64,000 nt of DNA from Curtobacterium luteum (lineage in GTDB: Bacteria; Actinomycetota; Actinomycetes; Actinomycetales; Microbacteriaceae): NCBI RefSeq assembly GCF_014646995.1, contig NZ_BMOI01000009.1:86595-150594 (forward strand), written 5' to 3'. The notes beneath the pieces are model-generated. The model saw nothing but the letters and a program-made list of their open reading frames with translations, made no database searches and was not told the origin of the DNA. The position numbers and the translations under genes are program-made. Below, piece by piece: positions 29,023-39,154 of this stretch (position 1 is its first letter; the number at the start of each line of letters is the position of its first letter).

Positions 29023-30678
29023 ATGTCCGAACTGCTCGGCACCGGCGTCGGCCGTGGCGTCGCCCACGGCCCGGTCCTCCGCATGGCGGACCCGCTCGGC
29101 GCACCGTCGCAGGACGCGCTGACCGGTTCGGCGGACGACGCGAAGCAGTCCGTGGCCGCGGCGCTCGCCGCGGTCGCGGAGGACCTCAACAAGCGTGGGC
29201 AGCTCGCCGGCGGCGACGCCCAGGCCGTGCTCGAGGCCCAGGCGCTCATGGCGCAGGGCCCGACGCTCCTCGACGACGTGCACGCGCGCATCGACGGCGG
29301 CACCAACGCCGAGCGCGCGGTGTTCGAGGCGTTCGGCCAGTTCCGCGACCTCCTCGTCCAGATGGGCGGGTACATGGGGGAGCGCGCGGCCGACCTCGAC
29401 GACGTCGCCCAGCGCATCATCGCCAAGCTCCGTGGCGTCTCCGCCCCGGGCGTCCCGGAGTCCGACACCCCGTTCGTGCTCGTCGCGCGTGACCTCGCGC
29501 CGGCCGACACGGCGCTCCTCGACCTCGACAAGGTGCTCGCGCTCGTCACCCGAGACGGCGGACCGACCTCGCACACCGCGATCCTCGCCCGGGCGAAGGG
29601 CATCACCGCCATCGTCGGCGTGACCGGGGCGGACGACCTCGCCGACGGCACCGAGGTCGTCGTCGACGCGGCCGCCGGCACCGTCGTCACCGACCCGTCC
29701 GCGGAGCTCGTCGCCGAGGTCGAGCAGCGCATCGCCGACCGCCTCGCCGCCGCCGAGGCCCCGCTCACCGCCGGGGCCCTCGCCGACGGGCACACCGTGC
29801 CCCTGCTCGCGAACCTCGGCAGCCCCGCCGACGCCGCGGGCGCCGTCGCTCTCGGTGCGGAGGGCGTGGGGCTCTTCCGCACCGAGTTCCTCTTCCTCGA
29901 CTCGCCGAAGGCCCCGACCGTGGCCGAGCAGCAGGAGTCCTACAAGCGCCTGCTCGAGGCGTTCCCGGGGAAGAAGGTCGTCGTCCGCGCGCTCGACGCC
30001 GGTGCCGACAAGCCCCTGCCGTTCCTCACCGACAAGGACGAGGAGAACCCGGCGCTCGGCCGCCGCGGGCTCCGCGCGCTGCGGAACCACGAGGAGGTCC
30101 TGCGCGACCAGCTCACCGCGCTCGCGCAGGCCGACGCAGAGACCGAGGCCGACCTCTGGGTGATGGCTCCGATGGTCGCCGACGCCGAGGAGACCGAGTA
30201 CTTCGTGGCCCTCGCCCGCGAGCTCGGCATCCGCACCGCGGGCGTTATGGCCGAGGTCCCGTCGCTCGCGCTCATGGCCGAGCAGGTCTTCACCTCCGCC
30301 GACTTCGTGTCGATCGGCACGAACGACCTGACCCAGTACACGATGGCCGCCGACCGCATGCTCGGCACCGTCGCGTCCTACCAGGACCCGTGGCACCCCG
30401 CCGTCCTCCGCCTCGTCGCCCAGCTCGGCTCCGCCGGCGCGGACGCGGGCAAGGCCGTCGGCATCTGCGGCGAGGCCGCAGCGGACCCGCTCCTCGCCGT
30501 CGTGCTCGTCGGCCTGGGCGCCACCACCCTGTCCATGACCCCCGCGGCCCTCGCCGACGTGCGTGCCGAACTCGGCAAGCACACGCTCGAGCAGGCCCGC
30601 GAGATGGCGAAGGCGGCACTCGCCGCGAGCACGGCGGCGGCCGCGAAGTCCGCCGCGGCCGCAGCGCACGCCGTCTAG
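29023..30678 (+). CDS. ptsI: Phosphoenolpyruvate-protein phosphotransferase (PTS Enzyme I)
   Basis: Takes phosphate from PEP and passes it to HPr. A 551-aa protein with the phosphorylated His184 in DGGPTSHTAILAR, LFRTEFLFLD and FVSIGTNDLTQYTMAADR (PEP-binding), and GICGEAAADP with the active cysteine. The ATG at 29023 follows GAAGGAG; an in-frame ATG five codons upstream overlaps that ribosome site and is unlikely. The Ala/Lys-rich tail (TAAAAKSAAAAAH) is unusual but at the very end. First gene of the mannitol operon. Confidence 0.96.
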   Translation: MSELLGTGVGRGVAHGPVLRMADPLGAPSQDALTGSADDAKQSVAAALAAVAEDLNKRGQLAGGDAQAVLEAQALMAQGPTLLDDVHARIDGGTNAERAVFEAFGQFRDLLVQMGGYMGERAADLDDVAQRIIAKLRGVSAPGVPESDTPFVLVARDLAPADTALLDLDKVLALVTRDGGPTSHTAILARAKGITAIVGVTGADDLADGTEVVVDAAAGTVVTDPSAELVAEVEQRIADRLAAAEAPLTAGALADGHTVPLLANLGSPADAAGAVALGAEGVGLFRTEFLFLDSPKAPTVAEQQESYKRLLEAFPGKKVVVRALDAGADKPLPFLTDKDEENPALGRRGLRALRNHEEVLRDQLTALAQADAETEADLWVMAPMVADAEETEYFVALARELGIRTAGVMAEVPSLALMAEQVFTSADFVSIGTNDLTQYTMAADRMLGTVASYQDPWHPAVLRLVAQLGSAGADAGKAVGICGEAAADPLLAVVLVGLGATTLSMTPAALADVRAELGKHTLEQAREMAKAALAASTAAAAKSAAAAAHAV

Positions 30679-30752
30679 CCGCAGCACCACCGCAGCACAG
30701 CAGCACCCTCACCCCTCCACCACTGCAGCACCCATCACAGAAAGCCAGGCAC

Positions 30753-32306
30753 ATGACAACGTCGTCCGTTGCAGCGCCCGACGCTCCCGCGAAGTCGCGG
30801 GGCGGCGCACGCGTCGCCGTGCAGAAGTTCGGCACCTTCCTCTCCGGCATGGTCATGCCCAACATCGCGATCTTCATCGCGTGGGGCATCATCACGGCGT
30901 TCTTCATCGAGACCGGCTGGACCCCCGTGGGGATCCTCGGCGGGTTCGGTGAGACGAACGGCGTCGCCAACCCCGGCGTCGTCGGCCCGATCCTCACGTA
31001 CCTCATCCCGCTCGCGATCGCGATCCAGGGCGGCCGCATGGTCTACGAGACCCGCGGCGCCGTGGTCGGCTCGATCTTCGCGATGGGTGTCATCCTCGGC
31101 GCGAACGGCACCGTGATGATCCTCGGCGCGATGATCTGCGGCCCGCTCGGCGCGTACATCATCAAGCAGGTCGACAAGATCTGGGACGGCAAGATCCGCC
31201 CGGGCTTCGAGATGCTCGTGAACAACTACGCCGCGGGCATCCTCGGGTTCGTCCTGGCGATGGTCGGGTTCTTCTGGCTCGCGCCGATCTTCAAGGCGAT
31301 CGCGAACGGCCTCGGCGCCGCGGTGGAGTTCCTCATCAACCACTCGCTGCTCCCGCTCGCCAGCGTGATCATCGAGCCCGCGAAGGTGTTCTTCCTCAAC
31401 AACGCCATCAACCACGGCGTGCTCGACCAGCTCGGCGCCGCCCAGGTGAAGGAGTCCGGCAAGAGCATCCTGTTCCTGCTCGAGGCGAACCCCGGCCCCG
31501 GCCTCGGCATCCTGCTCGCCTTCACCTTCTTCGGTGTCGGCATCGCCCGCTCGACCGCGCCCGGCGCGATCATCATCCAGTTCCTCGGTGGCATCCACGA
31601 GATCTACTTCCCGTACGTGCTGCAGAAGCCGGTCCTCTTCATCGCCGTCATCCTCGGTGGTGCCACCGGTGTCGCGACGAACGTGGCGTTCCACTCGGGC
31701 CTCGTCGCCCCGGCCTCCCCGGGTTCGATCTTCGCGGTGATCGGTTCGACGGCGAAGGACAGCTTCGTCGGCGTCATCCTCTCCGTGGTGCTCTCCGCCG
31801 CCGTCTCCTTCGCGGTCGCGTCGTTCTTCCTGCTCGCGACCCGCAAGCGTGACCTCGCGGGCGGTGGCGACATGAGCGCCGCCATGGCGAAGCTCCAGGC
31901 CAACAAGGGCCGCGACGTCAACGCCGCGACCGCGGGCCTGTTCGGCAACAACGCCCCGGCGAACGACGAGGAGGCCGAGGCCTCGCTCGGCGGCGTCGGC
32001 TCCGCGTCGACCGCGACGGCGACCCGCGTCGAGAACGTGGTCTTCGCCTGCGACGCCGGCATGGGCTCGAGCGCGATGGGCGCCAGCGTCCTCCGCAACA
32101 AGGTAAAGAAGGCGGGCATCGAGGGCGTCACGGTCGTCAACAAGGCGATCGCGAACCTCGACGGCACCGAGGACCTCATCATCACGCAGGAGGAGCTCAC
32201 CGACCGCGCCCGTCAGAAGAACCCGAACGCACAGCACGTGTCGGTCGGCAACTTCATGAACGCGCCGCAGTACGACCAGGTCGTCGAGCAGCTCAAGCAG
32301 CAGTAG
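30753..32306 (+). CDS. mtlA: PTS mannitol transporter EIICB
   Basis: Imports and phosphorylates mannitol to mannitol 1-phosphate. A 517-aa protein: EIIC membrane domain (about 20-370) with GGIHEIYFPYVL (the GIxE substrate motif), then a linker and an EIIB domain with the phosphorylated cysteine (Cys433) in FACDAGMGSSAMGASVLR. It lacks an EIIA domain, which is the separate gene downstream. The start MTTSSVAAPD fits the cytoplasmic N-terminus; a CAGAAAGCCAGGC ribosome site precedes it. Confidence 0.95.
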   Translation: MTTSSVAAPDAPAKSRGGARVAVQKFGTFLSGMVMPNIAIFIAWGIITAFFIETGWTPVGILGGFGETNGVANPGVVGPILTYLIPLAIAIQGGRMVYETRGAVVGSIFAMGVILGANGTVMILGAMICGPLGAYIIKQVDKIWDGKIRPGFEMLVNNYAAGILGFVLAMVGFFWLAPIFKAIANGLGAAVEFLINHSLLPLASVIIEPAKVFFLNNAINHGVLDQLGAAQVKESGKSILFLLEANPGPGLGILLAFTFFGVGIARSTAPGAIIIQFLGGIHEIYFPYVLQKPVLFIAVILGGATGVATNVAFHSGLVAPASPGSIFAVIGSTAKDSFVGVILSVVLSAAVSFAVASFFLLATRKRDLAGGGDMSAAMAKLQANKGRDVNAATAGLFGNNAPANDEEAEASLGGVGSASTATATRVENVVFACDAGMGSSAMGASVLRNKVKKAGIEGVTVVNKAIANLDGTEDLIITQEELTDRARQKNPNAQHVSVGNFMNAPQYDQVVEQLKQQ

Positions 32307-32409
32307 CGACGCACCGACCAGTAACCGAGTGCAGTATCGGAGGGGACGGGCCGCGGCTCGTCCCCTCCACACGTCCACGACGCCACGTCACGAAGCAAGG
32401 AGAACCCCG

Positions 32410-32847
32410 ATGCCCGTCCTGCAGGAGAGCCAGATTCGGATCCACACCGAGGACACCGCCCCGACGAAGTCCGAGGCGATGAAGGAGGCTGCCGAGATCC
32501 TCGAGGCTGCGGGCGCGGTCACCGCGGACTACTACCCGGCGATGCTCGAGCGTGAGAAGAGCGTCTCGACGTACATGGGCAACTTCCTCGCCATCCCGCA
32601 CGGCACCAACGACGCGAAGGACGCCATCAAGTCCTCCGCGCTGTCGTTCATCCGCTACGCCACCCCGATCGACTGGGACGGCAACCCCGTGCGCTTCGTC
32701 GTCGGCATCGCCGGCGTCAACAACGAGCACCTCGACATCCTCTCGAAGATCGCGATCGTGTTCTCCGACGAGGACGAGGTCCAGAAGCTGACGGACGCGC
32801 CCGACACCGCGGCGATCCTCGCGATCCTCGGTGAGGTCAACGAGTGA
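32410..32847 (+). CDS. mtlF: PTS mannitol EIIA
   Basis: A 145-aa phosphocarrier that accepts phosphate from HPr on His64 ([12 protein letters not shown]) and passes it to EIIB. Full-length mannitol/fructose-type [37 protein letters not shown]-like segment [30 protein letters not shown]. Preceded by AAGGAGAACCCCG. Its stop overlaps the mtlD GTG. Confidence 0.95.
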   Translation: MPVLQESQIRIHTEDTAPTKSEAMKEAAEILEAAGAVTADYYPAMLEREKSVSTYMGNFLAIPHGTNDAKDAIKSSALSFIRYATPIDWDGNPVRFVVGIAGVNNEHLDILSKIAIVFSDEDEVQKLTDAPDTAAILAILGEVNE

Positions 32848-34001
32848 GCGACCGCACCGCCGTCCACTTCGGTGCCGGCAACATCGGCCGCGGCTTCGTC
32901 GGGCTGCTGCTCCACGAGGCCGGCTACGAGGTGGTCTTCGCCGACGTCGCCGCGCCGCTCATCGACGCCCTCGCCGCCGCCGACTCGTACACCGTCCACG
33001 AGGTCGGTGCCGATGCGAAGGACCACGAGGTCACCGGCTTCCGTGCCCTCAACAGCGCGCAGGACGAACAGGGCGTCATCGCCGAGATCGCCGCCGCCGA
33101 CGTGGTCACCTGCGCCGTCGGACCGAACGTCCTCAAGTTCATCGCCCCGGTGATCGCCGCGGGTCTGCAGCAGCGTGACGCCGGCGCGGCCCCGCTCGCC
33201 GTCATGGCCTGCGAGAACGCGATCAACGCGACCGACCGGCTCCGCGAGTTCATCGTCGAGGCGCTGCCCGCCGAGTCCCGCGACCAGGCACTCGCGAAGG
33301 CCGTGTTCGCCAACACGGCCGTCGACCGCATCGTGCCGGCCCAGCCGGACGGCGCCGGCCTCGACGTCACCGTCGAGACGTACTACGAGTGGGCCATCGA
33401 CCGCACGCCGTTCAACGGGTCCGAGCCGGAGATCCCCGGCGCCCACTACGTCGACGGCCTCGCCGCCTCGATCGAGCGGAAGCTCTTCACGGTCAACACC
33501 GGCCACGCCACGGTCGCGTACCACGGGTACATCGCCGGCGCGGACAAGATCGCCGACGCCATCGCGATCCCTGCGGTCCGTTCCGAGCTCGAGGCCGTGC
33601 TCGCCGAGACCAGCGACCTGCTCGTCCGCCGGCACGAGCTCGACCCCGAGGTGCACCGCGCCTACGTCGAGGCGATCATCGCCCGGTTCGAGAACCCGCA
33701 CCTGCCGGACACCGTCACCCGGGTCGGCCGACAGCCGCTCCGCAAGCTCTCCCGCGACGAGCGGTTCGTGTCCCCGGCGGCCGCGCTGGCCGAGGACGGC
33801 ACCGAGCCGACCGCGCTGCTCGACGCGATGGGCGCCGCGCTCCGCTTCGACGTCGCGGACGACGAGCAGAGTGTGCAGCTGCAGCAGCTCCTCCGGTCCG
33901 ACAAGGCCGACGGCGCTGTCGCGACCGAGATCACCGGGCTCGACGAGCAGCACCCGCTGCACGCCGCGTTCGCCGACCGGGTGCGCGCAGCGCGCGCCTG
34001 A
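32844..34001 (+). CDS. mtlD: Mannitol-1-phosphate 5-dehydrogenase
   Basis: Oxidises mannitol 1-phosphate to fructose 6-phosphate with NAD+. A 385-aa polyol dehydrogenase. The N-terminal NAD site is [15 protein letters not shown], and the catalytic region with the lysine is in [19 protein letters not shown]. It starts with GTG overlapping the mtlF TGA (GTGA). Last gene of the operon, followed by a perfect palindromic terminator. Confidence 0.96.
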   Translation: MSDRTAVHFGAGNIGRGFVGLLLHEAGYEVVFADVAAPLIDALAAADSYTVHEVGADAKDHEVTGFRALNSAQDEQGVIAEIAAADVVTCAVGPNVLKFIAPVIAAGLQQRDAGAAPLAVMACENAINATDRLREFIVEALPAESRDQALAKAVFANTAVDRIVPAQPDGAGLDVTVETYYEWAIDRTPFNGSEPEIPGAHYVDGLAASIERKLFTVNTGHATVAYHGYIAGADKIADAIAIPAVRSELEAVLAETSDLLVRRHELDPEVHRAYVEAIIARFENPHLPDTVTRVGRQPLRKLSRDERFVSPAAALAEDGTEPTALLDAMGAALRFDVADDEQSVQLQQLLRSDKADGAVATEITGLDEQHPLHAAFADRVRAARA

Positions 34002-34021
34002 CGACGCTCGCGTCTGTCCGA

Positions 34022-34057
34022 CTGGAGGCCCGTCACCAGCTGGTGACGGGCCTCCAG
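34022..34057 (+). terminator. Perfect 36-bp palindromic terminator of the mtl operon
   Basis: An 18-nt arm (CTGGAGGCCCGTCACCAG) is followed immediately by its exact complement, with no T tract. It lies 20 bp beyond the mtlD stop. Confidence 0.85.
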
Positions 34058-34144
34058 CCCGTCCCGGGGTCGCAATGCGCCGCGGTGTCGTCGAACCTGG
34101 CGCACCCCGTGAAGCCCCGGGACGCGACGCGTAGCGTCGCACCC

Positions 34145-35089
34145 ATGACGAAGCACTGGGTGGCACCGCGGTTCGGCGGCAGCGAGGTCCTCGAGTACAC
34201 CGACACCGACGTGCCCGCACCGGGCCCCGGCGAGGTCACCATCGCCGTCCGCGCCGCGGGCATGAACCCCGCCGACACGAAGCACACCCGGCAGGGCGAC
34301 GCGGCCGACCTGCCGATCGCGATCGGGTACGAGGTCGCCGGCGTCATCAGCGCGATCGGGTCCGACACCGAGATCGCCTCGGGCGGGGGAGCGGTCGGGG
34401 ACGAGGTCCTCGCCTTCCGTGTCGAGGGCGGCTGGTCCGAAGCGCTGACGGTGCCCGCCCGGGACGTGTTCGCGAAGCCCGCGTCGCTCGGGTTCCCCGA
34501 GGCCGCGAACCTCCTGCTCGCAGGCACCACCGCGGCCGACATGCTCCGCGTCACGCGCGCCTCGGGGAACGACACCGTTCTCGTGCACGGGGCCGCCGGG
34601 GCCGTCGGCGTCAGCCTGCTCCAGCAACTCCGGCTCCTCGGAGCACGGGTCATCGGGACTGCGTCCGAGCGCAACGCCGACGTCGTCGCCGACTTCGGCG
34701 GTGAGTGGATCGCGTACGGCGACGGGCTCGAGGACCGTGTCCGGGCGCTCGTCGAGGACGGAACGGGCGACGGCGTCGACGTGGCGCTCGACTGCGTCGG
34801 TACCGACGAGGCGGTCGACGTGTCCCTCGCCCTCGTGTCGGACCGGTCCCGCATCGTGACGATCGCCGCGTTCGGTCGCGCCGAGGCCGACGGCATCGGA
34901 GCGATCGGCGGAGCCCAGCCGGAGAGCAAGGCGTTCCGGGACTCCGTCCGGCAGCGGTTGATCGACCTCGCGGGCGACGGGGACCTCGTCGTCCCGGTCG
35001 CTCGGACCTTCCCGCTGTCCGAGGCGAAGGCCGCCGCCGAGCTGCTCGAATCGCAGCACCCGGGGGGCAAACTCGCGCTCGTCCCCTGA
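34145..35089 (+). CDS. MDR-superfamily NADP-dependent oxidoreductase (quinone reductase-like)
   Basis: A 314-aa zinc-independent medium-chain dehydrogenase/reductase. The GroES-like N-terminus shows VRAAGMNPADTKHTRQGD and IGYEVAGVISAIG; the Rossmann domain shows VLVHGAAGAVGVSLLQQLRL, and the C-terminus AAAELLESQHPGGKLALV is typical of QOR-like enzymes. No zinc ligands are seen. Start at the ATG 34145 after the mtl terminator. Physiological substrate unknown, perhaps quinones or enones. Confidence 0.88.
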   Translation: MTKHWVAPRFGGSEVLEYTDTDVPAPGPGEVTIAVRAAGMNPADTKHTRQGDAADLPIAIGYEVAGVISAIGSDTEIASGGGAVGDEVLAFRVEGGWSEALTVPARDVFAKPASLGFPEAANLLLAGTTAADMLRVTRASGNDTVLVHGAAGAVGVSLLQQLRLLGARVIGTASERNADVVADFGGEWIAYGDGLEDRVRALVEDGTGDGVDVALDCVGTDEAVDVSLALVSDRSRIVTIAAFGRAEADGIGAIGGAQPESKAFRDSVRQRLIDLAGDGDLVVPVARTFPLSEAKAAAELLESQHPGGKLALVP

Positions 35090-35199
35090 TCGGGGGACCT
35101 TGAGGGCGGGCGAAGCTGTGGGTTTCCTGGTTGGATCGGGTTCGTTGACGTCGTCAGCATCACGGACCGAATCGATCAGAGCCAGCAGGGGGACCCCCG

Positions 35200-35796
35200 A
35201 TGAGTGACCAGTACCCGCCGCAGAACCCGTACGGCCAGGAGCCCGCGCAGAACCCGTACGGCCAGCAGTCCGGGCAGAACCCGTACGGCCAGCAGCCGCA
35301 GTACGGTCAGCCGGCGCCGACCGGCCCGAACGGCGAGCCGCCGCTCTGGGCACCGTGGTACGGCATCTCGTTCCCAAACGCGATCAAGCGCTTCTTCAAG
35401 AAGTACGTGCGGTTCGACGGGCGCGCGAGCCGCAGTGAGTTCTGGTGGTGGTACCTGGCGAACGTCATCGTCACGGGAGTGCTCTACGCGATCTACGGGA
35501 TCGGGGCGGGCACCTCGCAGTACCAGACGGTGTCGACGACGTACGGGTCGACCTCCACGATGACCTCGCCGTCCGCGCTGTTCGTCATCGGCGGGATCCT
35601 GCTCCTCCTCTGGGGGCTCGCAACGATCATCCCGAACCTCGCGCTGGCGTGGCGACGGCTGCACGACGCGAACTTCGCGGGTCCGTTCATCTTCCTCGGG
35701 CTCATCCCCGTGGTCGGCGGACTCATCCTGCTCGTCCTCTACCTGCTCCCCTCGAAGCCCGAGGGTGCGCGCTTCGACCAGCCCCAGCGCGGCTGA
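35200..35796 (+). CDS. DUF805 membrane protein with NPYGQ repeats
   Basis: A 198-aa protein. The cytoplasmic N-terminus (about 1-45) is Pro/Tyr/Gln-rich with repeated QNPYGQ. The DUF805 domain follows with RFDGRASRSEFWWWYLAN, a second helix, then ALAWRRLHDANFAGPFIFL and LLVLYLLPSKPEG, giving three to four membrane helices. The family is widespread but without assigned function. The Q/G/Y-rich tail resembles those of actinobacterial membrane proteins that cluster or bind partners. A GGGGGACCCCCG stretch precedes the ATG. Confidence 0.88.
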   Translation: MSDQYPPQNPYGQEPAQNPYGQQSGQNPYGQQPQYGQPAPTGPNGEPPLWAPWYGISFPNAIKRFFKKYVRFDGRASRSEFWWWYLANVIVTGVLYAIYGIGAGTSQYQTVSTTYGSTSTMTSPSALFVIGGILLLLWGLATIIPNLALAWRRLHDANFAGPFIFLGLIPVVGGLILLVLYLLPSKPEGARFDQPQRG

Positions 35797-35810
35797 CCGA
35801 CCCTCTGGAC

Positions 35811-35848
35811 GCAGAACGGCTCTCCCCGATCGGGGAGGGCCGTTCTGC
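35811..35848. terminator. Bidirectional terminator between DUF805 gene and TNT gene
   Basis: A 38-nt stem-loop GCAGAACGGC-TCTCCCC-GATC-GGGGAGG-GCCGTTCTGC fills the gap between two convergent genes. Confidence 0.85.
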
Positions 35849-35865
35849 GTGCTGGCGCTGCTCGC

Positions 35866-36507
35866 TCAGACCACCCGCACCCGAGCGAGCGAGCCGTCGA
35901 CGACGAGGTCGCGGATCGTGACCGACGGGTCGGCGATCTCGAAGCGGAGGGCGCCGCCCGGCTGCTCGAACCACGGCTGGACGAACCGGACCGTCACCAG
36001 GAACGGCCGCTCCACCACGTAGCGGTGCGTCTCCGGCGCTGCCGTGACGTGCGGCGGGAGCGACCGCTGGGGGAGCGGGGTGTCGAGCGGGTGCACGAGG
36101 TAGCCGTCCGGGCCACCGACGCGGTCGACCGGGACCCCGGCGGGGACCTGGATCGTCAGACCCCGTTCTCCGGCCTGTGCCACCTGCTGCGCGAGCTGCG
36201 GGTACGTCGAGGCCGCACGGTCACGGAGCCCGTCGAACTCGTGCCGGGGGATGTCCCGCGGCGCCGGGAACGGCCGGTTGAGGAACCGGCGGAGCATCTC
36301 GACCGCGTCGTCCTCACCGTTCGCGGTGGCGAGCCGGCGGGCCGTGCCGTAGTCGACGACCTCGAGCGCGTACTCGGAGGCCCCGACCTGTGCGAGGCGG
36401 AGCGCCCCCTCGACCGGCGGCTCCTGCAGGGTCTCCCCGGGGAGTTGCACGTACCGGACGGTGTAGCCGAGCTGGTCGAGGATGGGGCGGGTCTCCGCGA
36501 ACGTCAT
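35866..36507 (-). CDS. TNT-domain protein (NAD+ glycohydrolase-type fold)
   Basis: A 213-aa protein. Residues about 118-191 match the TNT (tuberculosis necrotizing toxin, DUF4237) domain: VPVDRVGGPDGYLVHPLDTP, then PQRSLPP, THRYVVERP and QPWFEQPGGALRFE. Residues equivalent by motif to those of CpnT needed for NAD+ cleavage appear present: Arg129, Tyr136, His161 and Gln182. The N-terminal 115 residues (ASEYALEVVDYGTARRL) are not a known secretion or ESX domain, and no signal peptide is seen. It starts 24 bp after the sdhB stop with no terminator between, so it is likely the last gene of the sdh transcript. No immunity-factor gene is recognisable beside it. Activity is not established. Confidence 0.72.
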   Translation of the reverse strand: MTFAETRPILDQLGYTVRYVQLPGETLQEPPVEGALRLAQVGASEYALEVVDYGTARRLATANGEDDAVEMLRRFLNRPFPAPRDIPRHEFDGLRDRAASTYPQLAQQVAQAGERGLTIQVPAGVPVDRVGGPDGYLVHPLDTPLPQRSLPPHVTAAPETHRYVVERPFLVTVRFVQPWFEQPGGALRFEIADPSVTIRDLVVDGSLARVRVV

Positions 36508-36531
36508 GGGCGCGAGCCTACCGGGTGCGAC

Positions 36532-37305
36532 CTATGCCTTCCCCCGCATGATCGCCTGCTTGACCTCCGAGATCGCCTTCGTGACCTGGATGCCGCGCGG
36601 GCAGGCGTCGGTGCAGTTGAAGGTCGTGCGGCAGCGCCAGACGCCTTCCTTGTCGTTGAGGATGTCGAGGCGGACGTCGGCTGCGTCGTCGCGCGAGTCG
36701 AAGATGAAACGGTGCGCGTTCACGATCGCGGCGGGGCCGAAGTACTGCCCGTCCGTCCAGAAGACCGGGCACGACGAGGTGCACGCGGCGCAGAGGATGC
36801 ACTTCGTGGTGTCGTCGAAGCGGGCACGGTCGGCGACGGACTGGACGCGCTCCTTGCCCTTCTCGGGCGCGGAGGACGCCTGCAGGAACGGCTGCACCTC
36901 GCGGAAGGACGCGAAGAAGGGCTCCATGTCGACGACGAGGTCCTTCTCGAGCGGCAGGCCCTTGATCGCCTCGACGTAGATCGGCTTCGACACGTCGAGG
37001 TCCTTGATGAGGGTCTTGCACGCGAGGCGGTTGCGGCCGTTGATGCGCATCGCGTCCGACCCGCAGACGCCGTGGGCGCAGGAGCGCCGGAACGTCAGGG
37101 AACCGTCCTGCTCCCACTTGATCTGGTGCAGCGCGTCGAGGATGCGGTCGGTCGGCAGCATCATCACGTCGAAGTCCTGCCAGCGCGGCTCGTCGTCGAC
37201 GTCCGGGTCGAACCGGCGGACGATGAGCGTGACGGGGAAGGATCCGGGAGGGGCGTTCTGCACGGTCTGGGTGCGGGGGGCGTCGGAGACCAGGGTGTCG
37301 GTCAT
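36532..37305 (-). CDS. sdhB: Succinate dehydrogenase iron-sulfur subunit
   Basis: Passes electrons from FAD to quinone. A 257-aa protein with cluster ligands in RRSCAHGVCGSDAMRING (2Fe-2S; the third and fourth ligands follow, including ACKTL), CILCAACTSSCPVFW (4Fe-4S) and CTDACPRGIQV (3Fe-4S). The start overlaps the sdhA stop (ATGA). TNT-domain gene follows after 24 bp. Confidence 0.97.
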   Translation of the reverse strand: MTDTLVSDAPRTQTVQNAPPGSFPVTLIVRRFDPDVDDEPRWQDFDVMMLPTDRILDALHQIKWEQDGSLTFRRSCAHGVCGSDAMRINGRNRLACKTLIKDLDVSKPIYVEAIKGLPLEKDLVVDMEPFFASFREVQPFLQASSAPEKGKERVQSVADRARFDDTTKCILCAACTSSCPVFWTDGQYFGPAAIVNAHRFIFDSRDDAADVRLDILNDKEGVWRCRTTFNCTDACPRGIQVTKAISEVKQAIMRGKA

Positions 37306-39113
37306 CAGTACTTCCTCTCCATCGGCTCGTAGCGCGTCACCACGACGGGCTTCCAGTCGAGCGTGATGTGGTCGTCGGCGAGTGACGAGTGCGGGTCGCC
37401 CGTCAGGTACGCCATGGTGTGCTGCATGTAGTTCTCGTCGTCGCGCTTCGGGTAGTCGTCGCGCATGTGGCCGCCGCGGCTCTCCTTGCGATTGCGGGCG
37501 GAGTAGACGACGACCTCCGCCAGGTCGAGCAGGAAGCCGAGCTCGACGGCCTCGAGCAGGTCGGTGTTGAAACGCTTGCCCTTGTCCTGGACGGAGACCT
37601 GCAGGAACCGGTTCCGCAGCTCGTGGATGGTCTCGGTCACCTTGGCGAGCGACTCGTCGGTCCGGAACACCTGCGCGTTGCGGTCCATCTCCTCCTGGAG
37701 CTCCTTGCGGAGGGCGGCGACGCGCTCGGTTCCGGTGGATGCCCGGAGCTGGTCGAGCATGTCCTTCACGCCCTGCTCGGGGTGCTCGGGTAGCGGGAGG
37801 AACTCGGCGGTCTGCACGTACTCCGCGGCGTTGTTGCCGGAGCGCTTGCCGAAGACGTTGATGTCGAGCAGCGAGTTCGTGCCGAGGCGGTTCGAGCCGT
37901 GCACGGACACGCAGGCGCACTCGCCGGCGGCGTAGAGCCCGGGGACGACCGTGGTGTTGTCGTAGAGGACCTCGGCCTTGACGTTGGTCGGGATGCCACC
38001 CATCGCGTAGTGGGCGGTCGGCATCACCGGCACCGGCTCGACGACCGGGTCGACCCCGAGGTAGGTCCGCGCGAACTCGGTGATGTCGGGCAGCTTGGTC
38101 TCGAGGACCTCGGCGCCGAGGTGCGTGCAGTCGAGCAGCACGTAGTCCTTGTTCGGGCCGGCGCCGCGGCCCTCGGCGACCTCTTGCACCATGCACCGGG
38201 CGACGATGTCGCGGGGTGCGAGGTCCTTGATGGTCGGCGCGTACCGCTCCATGAAGCGCTCGCCGGACGCGTTGCGGAGGATCGCACCTTCGCCGCGGGC
38301 ACCCTCGGTCAGGAGGATGCCGAGGCCCGCGAGCCCGGTCGGGTGGAACTGGAAGAACTCCATGTCCTCGAGCGGCAGGCCCGTGCGCCAGACGATGCCG
38401 ACGCCGTCACCGGTGAGGGTGTGCGCGTTCGAGGTGGTCTTGAACATCTTGCCGAACCCGCCGGTCGCGAAGATCATCGCCTTCGCGTGGAAGACGTGGA
38501 GTTCGCCGGTCGCGAGCTCGAACGCGACGACGCCGGCCGGCTGCTTCCGGGTGACGCCGTCGTCGCCGGTGACGTCGACCATGATGAGGTCGAGCGCGTA
38601 GAACTCGTTGAAGAAGTTCACCCCGAGCTTCACGCAGTTCTGGAACAGCGTCTGCAGGATCATGTGGCCGGTGCGGTCCGCGGCGTAGCAGGCCCGGCGC
38701 ACCGGGGACTTGCCGTGGTCGCGGGTGTGGCCGCCGAAGCGTCGCTGGTCGATCTTGCCCTCGGGCGTGCGGTTGAACGGCAGGCCCATGTTCTCGAGGT
38801 CGATGACGGCGTCGATCGCTTCCTTCGCGAGGATCTCCGCGGCGTCCTGGTCGACGAGGTAGTCGCCGCCCTTGATCGTGTCGAACGTGTGCCACTCCCA
38901 CGAGTCCTCTTCGACGTTCGCGAGGGCCGCCGCCATGCCGCCCTGCGCCGCACCCGTGTGGGAACGGGTCGGGTAGAGCTTCGAGATGACGGCCGTCTTC
39001 GCCTTCGGTCCGGCCTCGATGGCGGCCCGCATGCCGGCGCCGCCCGCGCCGATGATGACGATGTCGAACTGGTGGTGGTGGACCGTGATGTCGGTCTGGG
39101 TGTTCAGGGGCAC
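37305..39113 (-). CDS. sdhA: Succinate dehydrogenase flavoprotein subunit
   Basis: Oxidises succinate to fumarate. A 602-aa flavoprotein: FAD-binding [15 protein letters not shown], covalent-FAD histidine in SHTGAAQGG, substrate residues in QFHPTGL and the [14 protein letters not shown] region, and [14 protein letters not shown] chose the GTG at 39113 ([10 protein letters not shown]), as no ATG lies nearby. It overlaps sdhB by ATGA. Confidence 0.97.
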   Translation of the reverse strand: MPLNTQTDITVHHHQFDIVIIGAGGAGMRAAIEAGPKAKTAVISKLYPTRSHTGAAQGGMAAALANVEEDSWEWHTFDTIKGGDYLVDQDAAEILAKEAIDAVIDLENMGLPFNRTPEGKIDQRRFGGHTRDHGKSPVRRACYAADRTGHMILQTLFQNCVKLGVNFFNEFYALDLIMVDVTGDDGVTRKQPAGVVAFELATGELHVFHAKAMIFATGGFGKMFKTTSNAHTLTGDGVGIVWRTGLPLEDMEFFQFHPTGLAGLGILLTEGARGEGAILRNASGERFMERYAPTIKDLAPRDIVARCMVQEVAEGRGAGPNKDYVLLDCTHLGAEVLETKLPDITEFARTYLGVDPVVEPVPVMPTAHYAMGGIPTNVKAEVLYDNTTVVPGLYAAGECACVSVHGSNRLGTNSLLDINVFGKRSGNNAAEYVQTAEFLPLPEHPEQGVKDMLDQLRASTGTERVAALRKELQEEMDRNAQVFRTDESLAKVTETIHELRNRFLQVSVQDKGKRFNTDLLEAVELGFLLDLAEVVVYSARNRKESRGGHMRDDYPKRDDENYMQHTMAYLTGDPHSSLADDHITLDWKPVVVTRYEPMERKY

Positions 39114-39154
39114 GGAGGTCTTTCGGTCAGGGGGTAGGCGGGCAGGGCGCGTCG

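Noticed and set aside
35866..36507. Secreted TNT toxin like CpnT
   Set aside because: No signal peptide, ESX channel domain or immunity gene is present; only the domain similarity is claimed.
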